In this document: piece by piece, positions 36,975 to 45,084 of the stretch
How positions within the stretch are numbered: position 1 is the stretch's first letter
Layout of the letters: every line of letters starts with the position of its first letter
Assembly: GCF_009913235.1 (NCBI RefSeq)
Contig: NZ_CP047897.1
Span: 2,665,001-2,729,000 of the forward strand
Source: Nibribacter ruber
GTDB taxonomy: Bacteria > Bacteroidota > Bacteroidia > Cytophagales > Hymenobacteraceae
Reading direction: 5' to 3'
Length of the DNA: 64,000 nucleotides
Position numbers and translations under genes: made by a program
The notes under the pieces: generated by a model
Database searches by the model: none
What the model was told of the DNA's origin: nothing
What the model saw: only the letters and a program-made list of their open reading frames with translations

Positions 36975-37190
36975 CTAGGCACAACACGGTTTGTCCTGTT
37001 GGATAGGGGGACATTTCACCGTGCCGTAGCTACAGAAAACACAGCAGTCACCCTCCAAAGGCTTCAAAACGGTATGGCAATTCTCACACTCATAGAAATA
37101 CTGGCACGCATTGGTGGGCATTTGCTCCTCTTTGGCGTGTCCGCACTCTGGGCAGGTGATAGTGGATTCTAAAATCACTGTGTTCTCCAT
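36975..37190 (-). CDS. GDCCVxC small Cys-rich protein
   Basis: 71 residues from the ATG at 37190, which begins MENTVILESTITCPECGHAK; an earlier frame start at 37274 reads back into the next gene's end and looks unlikely. It has two Cys pairs of a zinc-ribbon kind (CPECGH, CENC), then GDCCVFCSYGTVKCPPIQ and a final CCA. The GDCCVxC motif defines a small (seleno)protein family found near mercury and metal genes; here Cys replaces selenocysteine. It probably binds metal in the cytosol. Function beyond that is unknown. Confidence 0.7.
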   Translation of the reverse strand: MENTVILESTITCPECGHAKEEQMPTNACQYFYECENCHTVLKPLEGDCCVFCSYGTVKCPPIQQDKPCCA

Positions 37191-37197
37191 TCTGTCG

Positions 37198-37938
37198 TTA
37201 GTTTTTATCGCAACATGATTTGCCGGTGGCCTGTGTGCAAGACTCTCCCTTAGCGCCATCCAGTTTGGGTGCAATGCAGAGTTCGACGCGGGGCATATTG
37301 CCTGCGCCTACGTATTTCTCACCGGCAGTCTGAATCTGCGCCTCAACCCTGTTGTAGGTCTCTGTGTTAAGGTCTTTGTATGAGGAAAGGGAAAGGAAAA
37401 GGTCTGCGTAGATTTTCTCCACGTCCGCCTCAAACTGCTTTTCAAACGACGGTTTCAGCAGTTGCTTTTCCCTGTAGCCCTTCATGGTGTTCTTGGCTAT
37501 TATGCGCGCCTCTTCCTTGCTTAACTCGTCCACCTCTCTGCCCTTGAACCAGTCTTTCCTGTCTGGGAATGAGCCGGAAAGGCTTGCCTGTTCTTTTGGT
37601 GCCAAGGCGGTAAGAGTGGAGTTGTGAGCGGTGCCGACCGCTTTCAATACCACTTCCCTCTTGTCCGCACTGACGGCACCGCGCCACTTGACAGCCACGA
37701 CGGTGCCTTGCCTGTTAAGCCAAGCCCCCTCCACGGCCTCACTGTGCTTTTCCAAGTCTACCAGAAGGAACTTGGCCTTGCTGCCGCAACCGATGGCGGG
37801 AGCCGCACTGCACACCAAAGGTGCCCCGTAGAAGTAAACACCCTTGGTGTCTGGTGCATACAGGCGACCGTACATAGGAATGGCAAGCAAGAGAAGGGCT
37901 GAAAGTGCTACTAGGACGGTGAATGGCTTTGTTTTCAT
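37198..37938 (-). CDS. Unknown secreted protein of a mercury-like operon
   Basis: 246 residues from the ATG at 37938, giving an N-terminal helix (FTVLVALSALLLLAIPMYGR); the ATG at 37959 would add seven residues. Soon after is GVYFYGAPLVCSAAPAIGCG with two Cys, and the end has CIAPKLDGAKGESCTQATG then KSCCDKN. The middle is charged and helical (KEEARIIAKNTMKGYREKQL, SFEKQFEADVEKIYADLFLS). I do not recognise the family. It is between merTP and the GDCCVxC gene, with gaps of 40 and 7 bases, in the place where merA would be expected, so a role in mercury binding or handling is plausible but unproven. No flavin or nucleotide-binding motif is visible. Confidence 0.7.
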   Translation of the reverse strand: MKTKPFTVLVALSALLLLAIPMYGRLYAPDTKGVYFYGAPLVCSAAPAIGCGSKAKFLLVDLEKHSEAVEGAWLNRQGTVVAVKWRGAVSADKREVVLKAVGTAHNSTLTALAPKEQASLSGSFPDRKDWFKGREVDELSKEEARIIAKNTMKGYREKQLLKPSFEKQFEADVEKIYADLFLSLSSYKDLNTETYNRVEAQIQTAGEKYVGAGNMPRVELCIAPKLDGAKGESCTQATGKSCCDKN

Positions 37939-37978
37939 GCTCCGGTTTATCGTATCCATCTTTCCTGAATCAATGCCT

Positions 37979-38590
37979 TTATTTCTTAACCTTCACTTCT
38001 GTGACCTTGTAACCGGTTGCCTTTATGGCTTTCTCTACTTGTTCAACAGAGGTTTTGGTTTTGTCAAACTCCACCACGGCATTGGAGTTGGCGTAGGAAA
38101 CCTGTAAGCCCACGATGCCCTGCAACTTGTTCACCTCTCCGGCAACATGACCCTCACATGCGGCACAAGTCATGCCCGTGATGGTGAACTCTGCCACTGT
38201 TTTGGCCTTTGGCTTCCCCTGTGACTTCACGGGGCTGTTCTGCTTCACGGATTCTGGAGAGAACACGTTGGCATAGTTGGGGAAAGTGAGCATTAGGAGC
38301 GCGAACGCGGTCACTAGGGTAAGGAAGGTTTTGCTTTGCATAAATCTGGGTTTTTCTGGTTCACAATTACAATCAATCTGGGGCTGCGGCTTGAATTTCT
38401 GGTACCAAGCAAATGCCAGTACCGCCAACGTAAGGGCAATGAGCCAAGGCCGCAAGGGCGCAACCCAAGCCAAGGACGAGGCCAGGCCGCCTGTTCCGGC
38501 CACCAGCGCCAGAAGAGGCGTGATACAGCACATAGAGGCCGCAAGGGCCGCCACTAGGCCTGTTCCTGCCAGTTTATTCTCCGTCTTCAT
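37979..38590 (-). CDS. merTP: MerTP mercuric transport fusion
   Basis: 203 residues. The N-terminal half is a MerT-like three-helix membrane protein with the Cys pair SMCCITPLLALVAG (C21/C22) and a second cytosolic pair (DCNCEPEKP, C74/C76). The C-terminal half is a MerP-like HMA domain, EFTITGMTCAACEGHV with C142/C145, ending KAIKATGYKVTEV. MerTP fusions take Hg2+ from the periplasm and pass it to the cytosol. Its start overlaps the stop of the ArsR regulator by four bases (38587-38590), so both are expressed together. No merA gene is seen nearby. Confidence 0.9.
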   Translation of the reverse strand: MKTENKLAGTGLVAALAASMCCITPLLALVAGTGGLASSLAWVAPLRPWLIALTLAVLAFAWYQKFKPQPQIDCNCEPEKPRFMQSKTFLTLVTAFALLMLTFPNYANVFSPESVKQNSPVKSQGKPKAKTVAEFTITGMTCAACEGHVAGEVNKLQGIVGLQVSYANSNAVVEFDKTKTSVEQVEKAIKATGYKVTEVKVKK

Positions 38591-38961
38591 ACCGCTTCCA
38601 ATACTTCGCTCTCTGTGATTGTCTGGAAAAACGGCCTCAGAACGTCCGCATACTCCGGTGAAAGGGAATAGTAGATGGTCTGCCCTTCTTTGGTAGCCTT
38701 GACAAGGCTCCGGTCTTTCATTTTGCGTAGGTGCTGTGACACAGCTGAGACGCTGATTCCCAGAATGTCACTCAGGTCACACACGCAAAGTCCCTGCTCC
38801 TCTGAAAGAAGGAACATGATTTTCAGTCTCACAGGATTCCCTGCCATCTCCAAGCTATTGGCTACATGGGCGAAAGAATCATTTAAGGCTCCGACCCTGT
38901 CTTTGCAGCGTTCTATCTGGGGAACATCTGTCGCTTGACGGATGCATATGATATTTTCCAT
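38587..38961 (-). CDS. ArsR/SmtB-family metal repressor
   Basis: 124 residues with the winged-helix core MAGNPVRLKIMFLLSE, VCDLSDILGISVSAVSQHLR, and YSLSPEYADVLRPF. The Cys pair C59/C61 (LCVCDL) lies in the alpha-3 metal site of ArsR types, with extra Cys at C6 and C19. It probably represses the merTP cluster and releases DNA on binding Hg or another soft metal. It overlaps merTP by ATGA. No MerR-type regulator is present, a difference from classical mer operons. Confidence 0.85.
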   Translation of the reverse strand: MENIICIRQATDVPQIERCKDRVGALNDSFAHVANSLEMAGNPVRLKIMFLLSEEQGLCVCDLSDILGISVSAVSQHLRKMKDRSLVKATKEGQTIYYSLSPEYADVLRPFFQTITESEVLEAV

Positions 38962-39076
38962 ACTGCAAAGTTAGGTTTGATTAAGTATTTAAGCAAATAC
39001 TGAAATAAGGGGCAGTAATGGTGAACACCCCTCCCAGTTCTAATGGGTTTTTAGATTTAGGAGTGATAAGGCAGAT

Positions 39077-39223
39077 ATGGTTAGCGAATACCTGAAGGGT
39101 TTTATTTGGGCCACAGGAATGACCCAAGAGGACAAAAGGCTTTTAACCCAATGGTTTGGGGATTTGAGGGCCGTCCCAGAATGGGGACAGTTCAGCGAAA
39201 CCCAGACGGAGACAGCCCCCTAG
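39077..39223 (+). CDS. Short hypothetical protein
   Basis: ATG at 39077 to TAG at 39223, 48 residues: MVSEYLKGFIWATGMTQEDK, then RLLTQWFGDLRAVPEWGQF and a polar tail. The composition is protein-like and the gap here is otherwise empty, but no family is recognised. It sits between the ArsR gene and a minus-strand STAS-like gene. Confidence 0.35.
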   Translation: MVSEYLKGFIWATGMTQEDKRLLTQWFGDLRAVPEWGQFSETQTETAP

Positions 39224-39252
39224 TTGGCACACTGCCTTGTACGCAGGAGTTG

Positions 39253-39666
39253 CTAGGCGGTTAGCCAGGCCAGGGCCTCGGCCTTGTCGGTGAAGTTGCG
39301 GTTCTCCACCGTCAGCCTCGCCTTCCTGGAGATGTCCTCGCTTATCTGCTGGGAGGTGGCCTCCCTCGCCAGGTCGGCGTGCATGATGCGGGCGGACTTC
39401 TGCAGGCGGGTCTTCTGGAGTTTATAGGCGAACTCCGTGACGATGGCCTGGTACTCCACCATGTCCAGGTCCGGGGAGATGACGGCCTTGGTGCTGTCAA
39501 TCAGGAGCCTCTTCACGTCGTAGTTCGTGATGTACTCCACCAGCGTGCTGAGGGACCGCTCCACCTCCGTCAGGTCATACGCGCTCACGCTCGGCCAGTC
39601 CACGGACAGCACGTCCGTGCCTGGTCTGTATTCAAGGACAATCAGTCGGTTCTGGAAGAGTATCAT
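39253..39666 (-). CDS. STAS/SpoIIAA-like protein
   Basis: 137 residues from the ATG at 39666. The frame opens with TTG at 39675, but the ATG starts MILFQNRLIVLEYRPGTDVL cleanly. The alternating strands and helices (VKRLLIDSTKAVISPDLDMVEYQAIVTEF and ending in DKAEALAWL) resemble the SpoIIAA-like family in Bacteroidota, often stress-linked with no known partner. It lies just before the IS3 element, so its upstream region may have been altered by the insertion. Confidence 0.55.
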   Translation of the reverse strand: MILFQNRLIVLEYRPGTDVLSVDWPSVSAYDLTEVERSLSTLVEYITNYDVKRLLIDSTKAVISPDLDMVEYQAIVTEFAYKLQKTRLQKSARIMHADLAREATSQQISEDISRKARLTVENRNFTDKAEALAWLTA

Positions 39667-39890
39667 ATGCAGCAAAGATGCAGTTTGTAAAACTGCCGTG
39701 CAATTCAGGATTAGGGAATAATTCCAGCCTCAAGTAACATTGGGAGATTGTGGTCTCAGGTCTAGTGCTAGTCATCGGAACCTACAGTACATTGTTTCAC
39801 TTTCTCCAGGTTCATGCAGGAATAGCTAGTCTCTTTGGAGATAGTTGTACTTGTCTAGTCCTGAAATAGGTTGACAAAAAAGTCAACAAG

Positions 39891-40226
39891 ATGAAGGACA
39901 AAGCATTAAAAGAACGTATTGTAGCTGAGTACCTGACCTCCGGGCTGAGCTACCGGGAAGTGGCCGACCGATGTGGGGTTGATCACCGAAGCCTGCACCG
40001 CTGGGTAAAAGAATACCAAGGGCGCATGAAGAAACCATCCAAATACAGAAGAGCCAGGCTACTGCGGGAGTTGCCCACGGACAGGCTGCCTAACAATGTC
40101 GAGACCCTTCAGTCGGAGCTACGCAAGGCCCGGCTCTACAACCAGGCGCTGCAGGAGGCGATCCTCATCGCCGAGGAGGAGCTTGGGGTTCCCATTCTAA
40201 AAAAGTCTGGCACCAAGCAATCCTGA
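39891..40226 (+). CDS. IS3-family transposase OrfA
   Basis: 111 residues with an N-terminal helix-turn-helix (MKDKALKERIVAEYLTSGLS, REVADRCGVDHRSLHRWVKE) and a C-terminal leucine-rich coiled part (ETLQSELRKARLYNQALQEA). It recognises the element ends and, fused to OrfB by a -1 frameshift, forms the active transposase. The slippery site lies near its end at 40199-40205. Confidence 0.85.
   Translation: MKDKALKERIVAEYLTSGLSYREVADRCGVDHRSLHRWVKEYQGRMKKPSKYRRARLLRELPTDRLPNNVETLQSELRKARLYNQALQEAILIAEEELGVPILKKSGTKQS
40199..40205 (+). promoter_or_regulatory. Programmed -1 frameshift site A AAA AAG
   Basis: In orfA the codons read CTA AAA AAG (L K K) at 40197-40205. Slipping one base back enters the orfB frame, which stays open from here through the GTG at 40262 with family-like residues (VEQRTPFQVVGVLCSLFGYS). 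This heptamer is the standard IS3-family slippery motif. An OrfAB fusion is therefore expected. Confidence 0.85.
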
Positions 40227-40261
40227 GAGTAGAGCAAAGGACGCCCTTCCAAGTAGTTGGA

Positions 40262-41131
40262 GTGCTTTGCTCATTGTTTGGTTACAGCAGACAGGCGTAT
40301 TACCAGCACATCAAAACAAGACAGCAGGAGGCCCTGCAGGAGGATCTGCTCATACACGAGGTGCTTCGTATCCGGCGCGGCCAAAAGCGGATAGGCGCGC
40401 GCAAGATGCTGGCGATGATGTCCCCCTTTATGACTGCCCACGGTATACAAATCGGCAGGGATGCCTTTTTTAAGCTTCTAAGTGAGCGCGGCCTACTGGT
40501 CAGGAAGCGTAGGCGTTCGAAACCCCAGACCACATTCTCCAGTCATTGGCTGCGCAAGTACCCCAATCTGGCCGCTGGTTTCGTGCCCAGGGCCGCGGGA
40601 CAGCTGTGGGTCAGCGATATTACCTACATCCCGTTGGAAGAAGGCTTTGCTTACCTGAGCCTGGTCACCGACGCTTACAGCCGCAAGATCGTCGGCTTCT
40701 TTCTTAGTACCAACCTTGCCGCCTCAGGGTGTATTAGGGCTTTGGAAATGGCACTCACTGCCTGGCTACAGCAAGACTACCTCATTCACCATTCTGACAG
40801 GGGCTTGCAATACTGCAGCCAAGGGTATGTCAAGCTGCTGAAGGAAAAAGGAATTGCCATCTCCATGACACAGAGCGGCGATCCGCTGGAGAATGCATTG
40901 GCGGAACGCGTGAATGGCATCTTAAAAGAAGAGCTTCTGGAAAGGACATATCCAACATTCCAAGAAGCACAGTCGGCCGTTGCCACGGCGATAAGCATAT
41001 ACAATCACCAGCGTCCGCATTTAAGCGTGGACATGCTCACGCCGGCGGATGCGCACGGCAGAGAAGGGGAGCTTAGAAGGCATTGGAAGAACTATCATAC
41101 TGCCAACAGTGAAAAGCAGGCATCTGTGTAA
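40262..41131 (+). CDS. IS3-family transposase OrfB (DDE integrase core)
   Basis: 289 residues from a GTG at 40262, although it is probably made mainly as an OrfAB fusion. The rve catalytic triad is visible: LWVSDITYIP (D119), HHSDRGLQYCS (D179) and NALAERVNG (E215). An HTH_21-like segment precedes it (GQKRIGARKMLAMM). It ends in the typical RPHLSVDMLTPADAH. The gene is intact. Confidence 0.9.
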   Translation: MLCSLFGYSRQAYYQHIKTRQQEALQEDLLIHEVLRIRRGQKRIGARKMLAMMSPFMTAHGIQIGRDAFFKLLSERGLLVRKRRRSKPQTTFSSHWLRKYPNLAAGFVPRAAGQLWVSDITYIPLEEGFAYLSLVTDAYSRKIVGFFLSTNLAASGCIRALEMALTAWLQQDYLIHHSDRGLQYCSQGYVKLLKEKGIAISMTQSGDPLENALAERVNGILKEELLERTYPTFQEAQSAVATAISIYNHQRPHLSVDMLTPADAHGREGELRRHWKNYHTANSEKQASV

Positions 41132-41529
41132 TAGCCCCAAGGTTTTATTTAAGGTACAAACTGAGGAGTAGGAGCACTTCAAAACCCATGTTTGTCCTTC
41201 CTGGTATAAGGTGTAAAGGAGTGGCAGGATTAATTAGTCCCTGTCAACCCAGGGTAGGATTAACAGTGTAAACTGTCAACTTTTTTCAGGACGAGTCAAG
41301 AAATCCATCTCCCTAACATTTGTCTCGGAAAACGGCCGTTTTATGAGGCAAGATTAAATTTCATTGCTATGTGTATTAGAGGCATCTGACCTGTCTTTTA
41401 TAAGCGTCTCATAAATCAAAGCTGATTTAAGTTTATGGTACAGAGTAAATGAGACATTCACAAGTAGAATAAAAGCTGAGCTATTTTTGACCCTATGTTG
41501 AGAATACTAAGCCCTCCCCATCTGTAACG

Positions 41530-43380
41530 TCAAGCTGAAGGTGTTTTTTCCATACTTCTTATTTCAATTTGCCTTACCCATCTTTCAGTAATTCCTTTCA
41601 ACGATTCAGTGCTATTATCTTTATTGAGCCACCCCTCCACAAAACTAATATCATGGGAATCGGGTAGTTTTTCTTTTGTAAGGTTGTTGATCCTTATGCG
41701 GCTCGGCAAGGCTGCGGCCTCTCCCACAAATATGGCCTCCCTTCTTGTTAATGAGGAGAGCATCTTTGTCAAGCCAAGTAGGCTGTCAGGGAGAAACTTC
41801 GCCACGTGCTCCTGGTCATTTGAATTAGTCAAGCGCAGGATCAGCCATGAGTTGCACTGAGAAAGAACCGTGGACTCCACATCTGAAGGCCGCTGCGAGA
41901 CCAGCATCAAACCTAGGCCATACTTCCTCCCCTCTTTTGCAATCCTTCTCACTGCTTCTTGGGCCTCTTTATACTGGGCTTCCCCATAATTAGGCACATA
42001 GCGGTGAGCCTCCTCGCACACAAAGAGTAATGGATCCGACTTTCTTTCCTCTCTTGTCTGCCAAAGCTTATACTGGAATAGTAACCTAGAAATCAATGCG
42101 GTAAGGGTGCCTGCCACTTCATTCGGCAAGCCAGAAATATCAATAATACGAAGGTTCTTGCCATCCTCCCCACCAACAAACTGAGCCAGGATGGAATCCA
42201 ATGAAGCATCATCCGGAGCATATTCGTCCAAAATGAAAGATAGCTGGGGGTTTGACCTTAAGACCTTAAGTTTTTTCAGAATACTCTCAATTTTATCTCT
42301 TCCTGAGCTGGCAGCAAGGTTCTGAAGTGTAAGAGCTTTTCGGCCTTGAATTTTATCGATGTGCTTTACGAACTCAGACAAAAGGAACGGGATAGGTTTA
42401 TCCCTGTCGAAGTTCAGGATTTGATTCGCTTCAACTCCAACGGCAGGAATATTATCTGCCGCCTCACCCATTGGATCTTCCCCAACGTTTTGTACCAAGC
42501 CACAATGCAGCATCCTCGCATAAGTGAGTGCTTGGTAGACAATGTTGTTTTGTGCAGTGGCTTCGAATTCAGTTTTCCCAATGAATAGCGACCTGAGCTC
42601 GTCACTTGACATCAGCCAGTATGGAAGCTTAAGCAGTTTCGCATTTCCGTCTCCATTTCCTACATCGTTATAGGCCCTGTAAACCCTTGCCTTATCACCA
42701 AAGGCTGCAGCGTACTCACCATGTGGGTCAATAATTACGATTTTGGGGTTCACAGCCTTATCCCCATGTGTGTGTTCCAGTACCGAATGAAGAATAGAGG
42801 CAACCGTTCCTGATTTTCCCGATCCTGTAGAACCAAGGATGGCGCAGTGATGGCCGAAAAGCTTATCAATGTTTGCTCTACAAACGGCGTTATTCCCCCC
42901 GATGTAATGCCCGATTGGTACCAGTGGGCTCGCAGTGTCTTTATTTGAAGACTGCTCTGCAGCCTGAAAGACAGCTTCAAGCTCCCCGTTAAGGCATAAG
43001 AAGGCGCTCTGCAGAGGGAGAGGATAGGTTTCCACTCCTCTTGAGAAGGAAAGACGAGAATCTTTAAGACTCCATAGGCCCTGTCCGAAAAGATCTGCCT
43101 CAAGCACCCTAGTATCGTCATCTGTGGATATCGCAGTACTGCCTTCCTCAGCAATTATGTCTGAGCGCATACGAAGCATTCTTACATAAGCGAACAGGAT
43201 CTTACGGCCAAAATGTACTTTTATAATGCTCCCAATCTGCCCAACCGGGTAAACCTTACCATCCACAGAGCGGGTTAGCTCCGTTATCTTTACATCAAGT
43301 TCAATCCGTATCGCGCTACCGTTGACCTCGATTATCTTCCCGATGCGAAGGTCCGGTCTTGCTTCAAATAGCCTTTTCAT
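41530..43380 (-). CDS. HerA-like ATPase of a SIR2-HerA defence pair
   Basis: 616 residues. An N-terminal HAS-barrel-like domain (RIGKIIEVNGSAIRIELDVK) precedes a FtsK/HerA RecA-like ATPase. The Walker A is ILGSTGSGKSGTVASIL (183-190), an Asp/His motif is IIDPHGEYA, and the Walker B is LLFVCEEAHRYVPNYGE (about 451-459), with the sensor region LVSQRPSDVESTVLSQCNSW. HerA proteins form hexameric rings. With a SIR2 partner they make large complexes that act in phage defence, as known for SIR2-HerA systems. Its start overlaps the SIR2 stop by 17 bases, showing translational coupling. The frame is intact. Confidence 0.9.
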   Translation of the reverse strand: MKRLFEARPDLRIGKIIEVNGSAIRIELDVKITELTRSVDGKVYPVGQIGSIIKVHFGRKILFAYVRMLRMRSDIIAEEGSTAISTDDDTRVLEADLFGQGLWSLKDSRLSFSRGVETYPLPLQSAFLCLNGELEAVFQAAEQSSNKDTASPLVPIGHYIGGNNAVCRANIDKLFGHHCAILGSTGSGKSGTVASILHSVLEHTHGDKAVNPKIVIIDPHGEYAAAFGDKARVYRAYNDVGNGDGNAKLLKLPYWLMSSDELRSLFIGKTEFEATAQNNIVYQALTYARMLHCGLVQNVGEDPMGEAADNIPAVGVEANQILNFDRDKPIPFLLSEFVKHIDKIQGRKALTLQNLAASSGRDKIESILKKLKVLRSNPQLSFILDEYAPDDASLDSILAQFVGGEDGKNLRIIDISGLPNEVAGTLTALISRLLFQYKLWQTREERKSDPLLFVCEEAHRYVPNYGEAQYKEAQEAVRRIAKEGRKYGLGLMLVSQRPSDVESTVLSQCNSWLILRLTNSNDQEHVAKFLPDSLLGLTKMLSSLTRREAIFVGEAAALPSRIRINNLTKEKLPDSHDISFVEGWLNKDNSTESLKGITERWVRQIEIRSMEKTPSA

Positions 43381-44587
43381 ATTCTCCAGTTGCTAAGAAA
43401 TTGGTCATTCCATTAAAGGTCCACCATAAGAGTTGTTCTGAAGTTCCAGCCTTGGCGGGTGCCGTTGAGTGATGGTATATTCCATCCTTTCCAGCTACAT
43501 AGATTCGGCTACCGAACTCTTCATCTTTGAGCCAGCGGTCAAGCGTCCTATTGATGACTATGCCCTCTTTGGGAGCCTCTTCAGAAAAAGCCAGCAATGT
43601 AGTCCTGTTGCCCCTAATCCTCAGCGCGGATTCTATTTCTGAATTAATGTGGTCATCACCAAAACTATAGCCGCAGGTTACAAGGACATTGTCTTGGGTG
43701 GAATTCAATGACCTCCTGAACCGCTCAAAGAGAAACGCGAATGGATCCTTCTGGGTCTCCACATACTTGGTAGCCTGAGGGTAGATCATTATGTCAGACA
43801 TATCAGGTAGATACTTTGTGCCGTACCGCACCCTAACCAGGCCATGCTCCTTATCACAATGCCAATCAATTGACCCATGCAGCTTGTAAACTCCGCACAT
43901 AAGTTGCTTATCTTCGACCCTCTTGAACTCCTGGTTGGGATTCCAAAACCCCACTGCACCTCCTGAGAAACCGTCGATCACAACTTTCCTTTCTATTGCC
44001 AAGGCATCCTCCAAAAGCGTGTCATAATTGGTTGTAAAAAATGACAGCCTTGACCTACTTTCTAAATTGGCCCGGTTCTTAAATAGGGCTCTTACGAAAT
44101 CAAGGTGATGGGCGATTTCGACGATTGGCTTTTCTGGTGTGCCTATGAGTGCATCCGTATCCTTAGAGTATCCGAAACGCACCGTTTGACCTATAGCCGC
44201 AACAATTGTCCGGTGCATTTCACGAAGCTCCTCAGAGGAGAACTTTTTATCGCAGATGATGGCGGCTTTATCTTTTGAACGCTCAGAAAGGGCGATCAAG
44301 TCACCAAGATGGCTTAGATAATGTTCGATGTGGCAATCCTCATCAAGATCGGCGGTTAATGTATGATAAATCTCTTTACCCTTTTCTGTTCCATCATTCT
44401 CTATGATTTCTTCAACCCTGTAAGTTAGGGGGAACATCAAGGGTATGTTTGACTTGAAGCTAATACCAGCTCCTAATAGCCAATTCTGTCTTGGAGAGTC
44501 AAGGTGCTTTTTCAGTTCCTCTACCAGTATCTCGAAATCTTGCATTCTATATTTTTCGGGTTCAATCTTCTTATAGTCATTTGACAT
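43364..44587 (-). CDS. SIR2-domain NADase-type effector of a SIR2-HerA defence pair
   Basis: 407 residues. SIR2-family NAD-binding features are clear: LLGAGISF (37-44), FFTTNYDTLLEDAL with T185/N187/D189, YKLHGSIDWH with H237, and TCGYSFGDDHIN (305-315). These are typical of the SIR2 family in antiphage systems that deplete NAD after infection. It is followed by a HerA ATPase gene with an overlapping start. Known systems of this name act together as a complex; here function is inferred by motif and gene order. It is preceded by a short methyltransferase-like stub. Confidence 0.9.
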   Translation of the reverse strand: MSNDYKKIEPEKYRMQDFEILVEELKKHLDSPRQNWLLGAGISFKSNIPLMFPLTYRVEEIIENDGTEKGKEIYHTLTADLDEDCHIEHYLSHLGDLIALSERSKDKAAIICDKKFSSEELREMHRTIVAAIGQTVRFGYSKDTDALIGTPEKPIVEIAHHLDFVRALFKNRANLESRSRLSFFTTNYDTLLEDALAIERKVVIDGFSGGAVGFWNPNQEFKRVEDKQLMCGVYKLHGSIDWHCDKEHGLVRVRYGTKYLPDMSDIMIYPQATKYVETQKDPFAFLFERFRRSLNSTQDNVLVTCGYSFGDDHINSEIESALRIRGNRTTLLAFSEEAPKEGIVINRTLDRWLKDEEFGSRIYVAGKDGIYHHSTAPAKAGTSEQLLWWTFNGMTNFLATGEYEKAI

Positions 44588-44603
44588 ACTATACTTATTT
44601 GAC

Positions 44604-44732
44604 CTACTGGTCCTGCTCTGTTTTGCGCAACAGGTTCAGTTGGTAGTTGGCCCACTCAGAGGCGCCAGAGTATTTCCAACGGTGTATAAATTGGTCTATG
44701 GCGATGGAGTGACCTCTGTTCTTCTCCGACAT
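44604..44732 (-). pseudogene. Stub of an MmeI-like DNA methyltransferase N-terminus
   Basis: 42 residues from the ATG at 44732: MSEKNRGHSIAIDQFIHRWK, then YSGASEWANYQLNLLRKTEQ. From memory the phrase FI.RW..SG.SE.ANYQL is the usual start of type-II/IIL DNA methyltransferases, which then run for hundreds of residues; here the frame stops soon after and goes off into unrelated sequence. It lies 16 bases before the SIR2 gene. It is likely a deletion remnant of a restriction-modification gene, a sign of defence-island turnover. The assignment rests on one motif only. Confidence 0.5.
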
Positions 44733-44908
44733 GGGCGGCGAATTTTCCCTCTTAGTTAATGTAATGCATTTTAAGAAATACCTCAGAGAAAACATTTGTC
44801 CCAGCTCTCATGGGTCTTCTTAATGCATTTGTCATTCTTAACGCAACCCTGATTCCACATCCCTTGAATCAGTGGTTCACACGCCTTAATCTCCTGTATA
44901 TAAACCGA

Positions 44909-44982
44909 TACAAATTGTATTGTTCACACCACATTTTGTAGAGTCGGCAAGACAAAGTGAAAAGCAGTTACTACAATTTGTA
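44909..44982. promoter_or_regulatory. Pair of inverted TACAAATTGTA sites, candidate operator
   Basis: TACAAATTGTA at 44909-44919 and TACAATTTGTA at 44972-44982 are exact reverse complements, each nearly palindromic, about 63 bases apart, with a further ATTTTGTA half-site at 44933-44940. They lie in the gap between the defence genes (minus) and the XRE regulator (plus), as expected for autoregulation by the latter. Confidence 0.45.
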
Positions 44983-45084
44983 ACCTAGCTATTACACCCT
45001 GCCATGGGCCAAACTCCTAAAAACTTATTTATTTTTTTTACAACATATAGCAATAAATATAAAAACGTTTTCAAACTTTACGCC

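Larger units (their letters stand above)
39852..41298 (+). mobile_element. IS3-family insertion sequence
   Basis: About 1.45 kb with imperfect terminal inverted repeats: left at 39852-39876 (TGTCTAGTCCTGAAATAGG...) and right at 41274-41298 (...TTTTTTCAGGACGAGTCA), matching at about 21 of 25 positions. It contains orfA, orfB and a frameshift site. Ends TG and CA fit the IS3 family. I see no clear short direct repeat at the borders, so the element may be old or the exact ends a few bases off. Confidence 0.8.

Noticed and set aside
41530-44587. SIR2-HerA pair as a wholly new defence system
   Set aside because: The gene pair and its motifs match a known antiphage system type; only the methyltransferase stub and the surrounding module look unusual.
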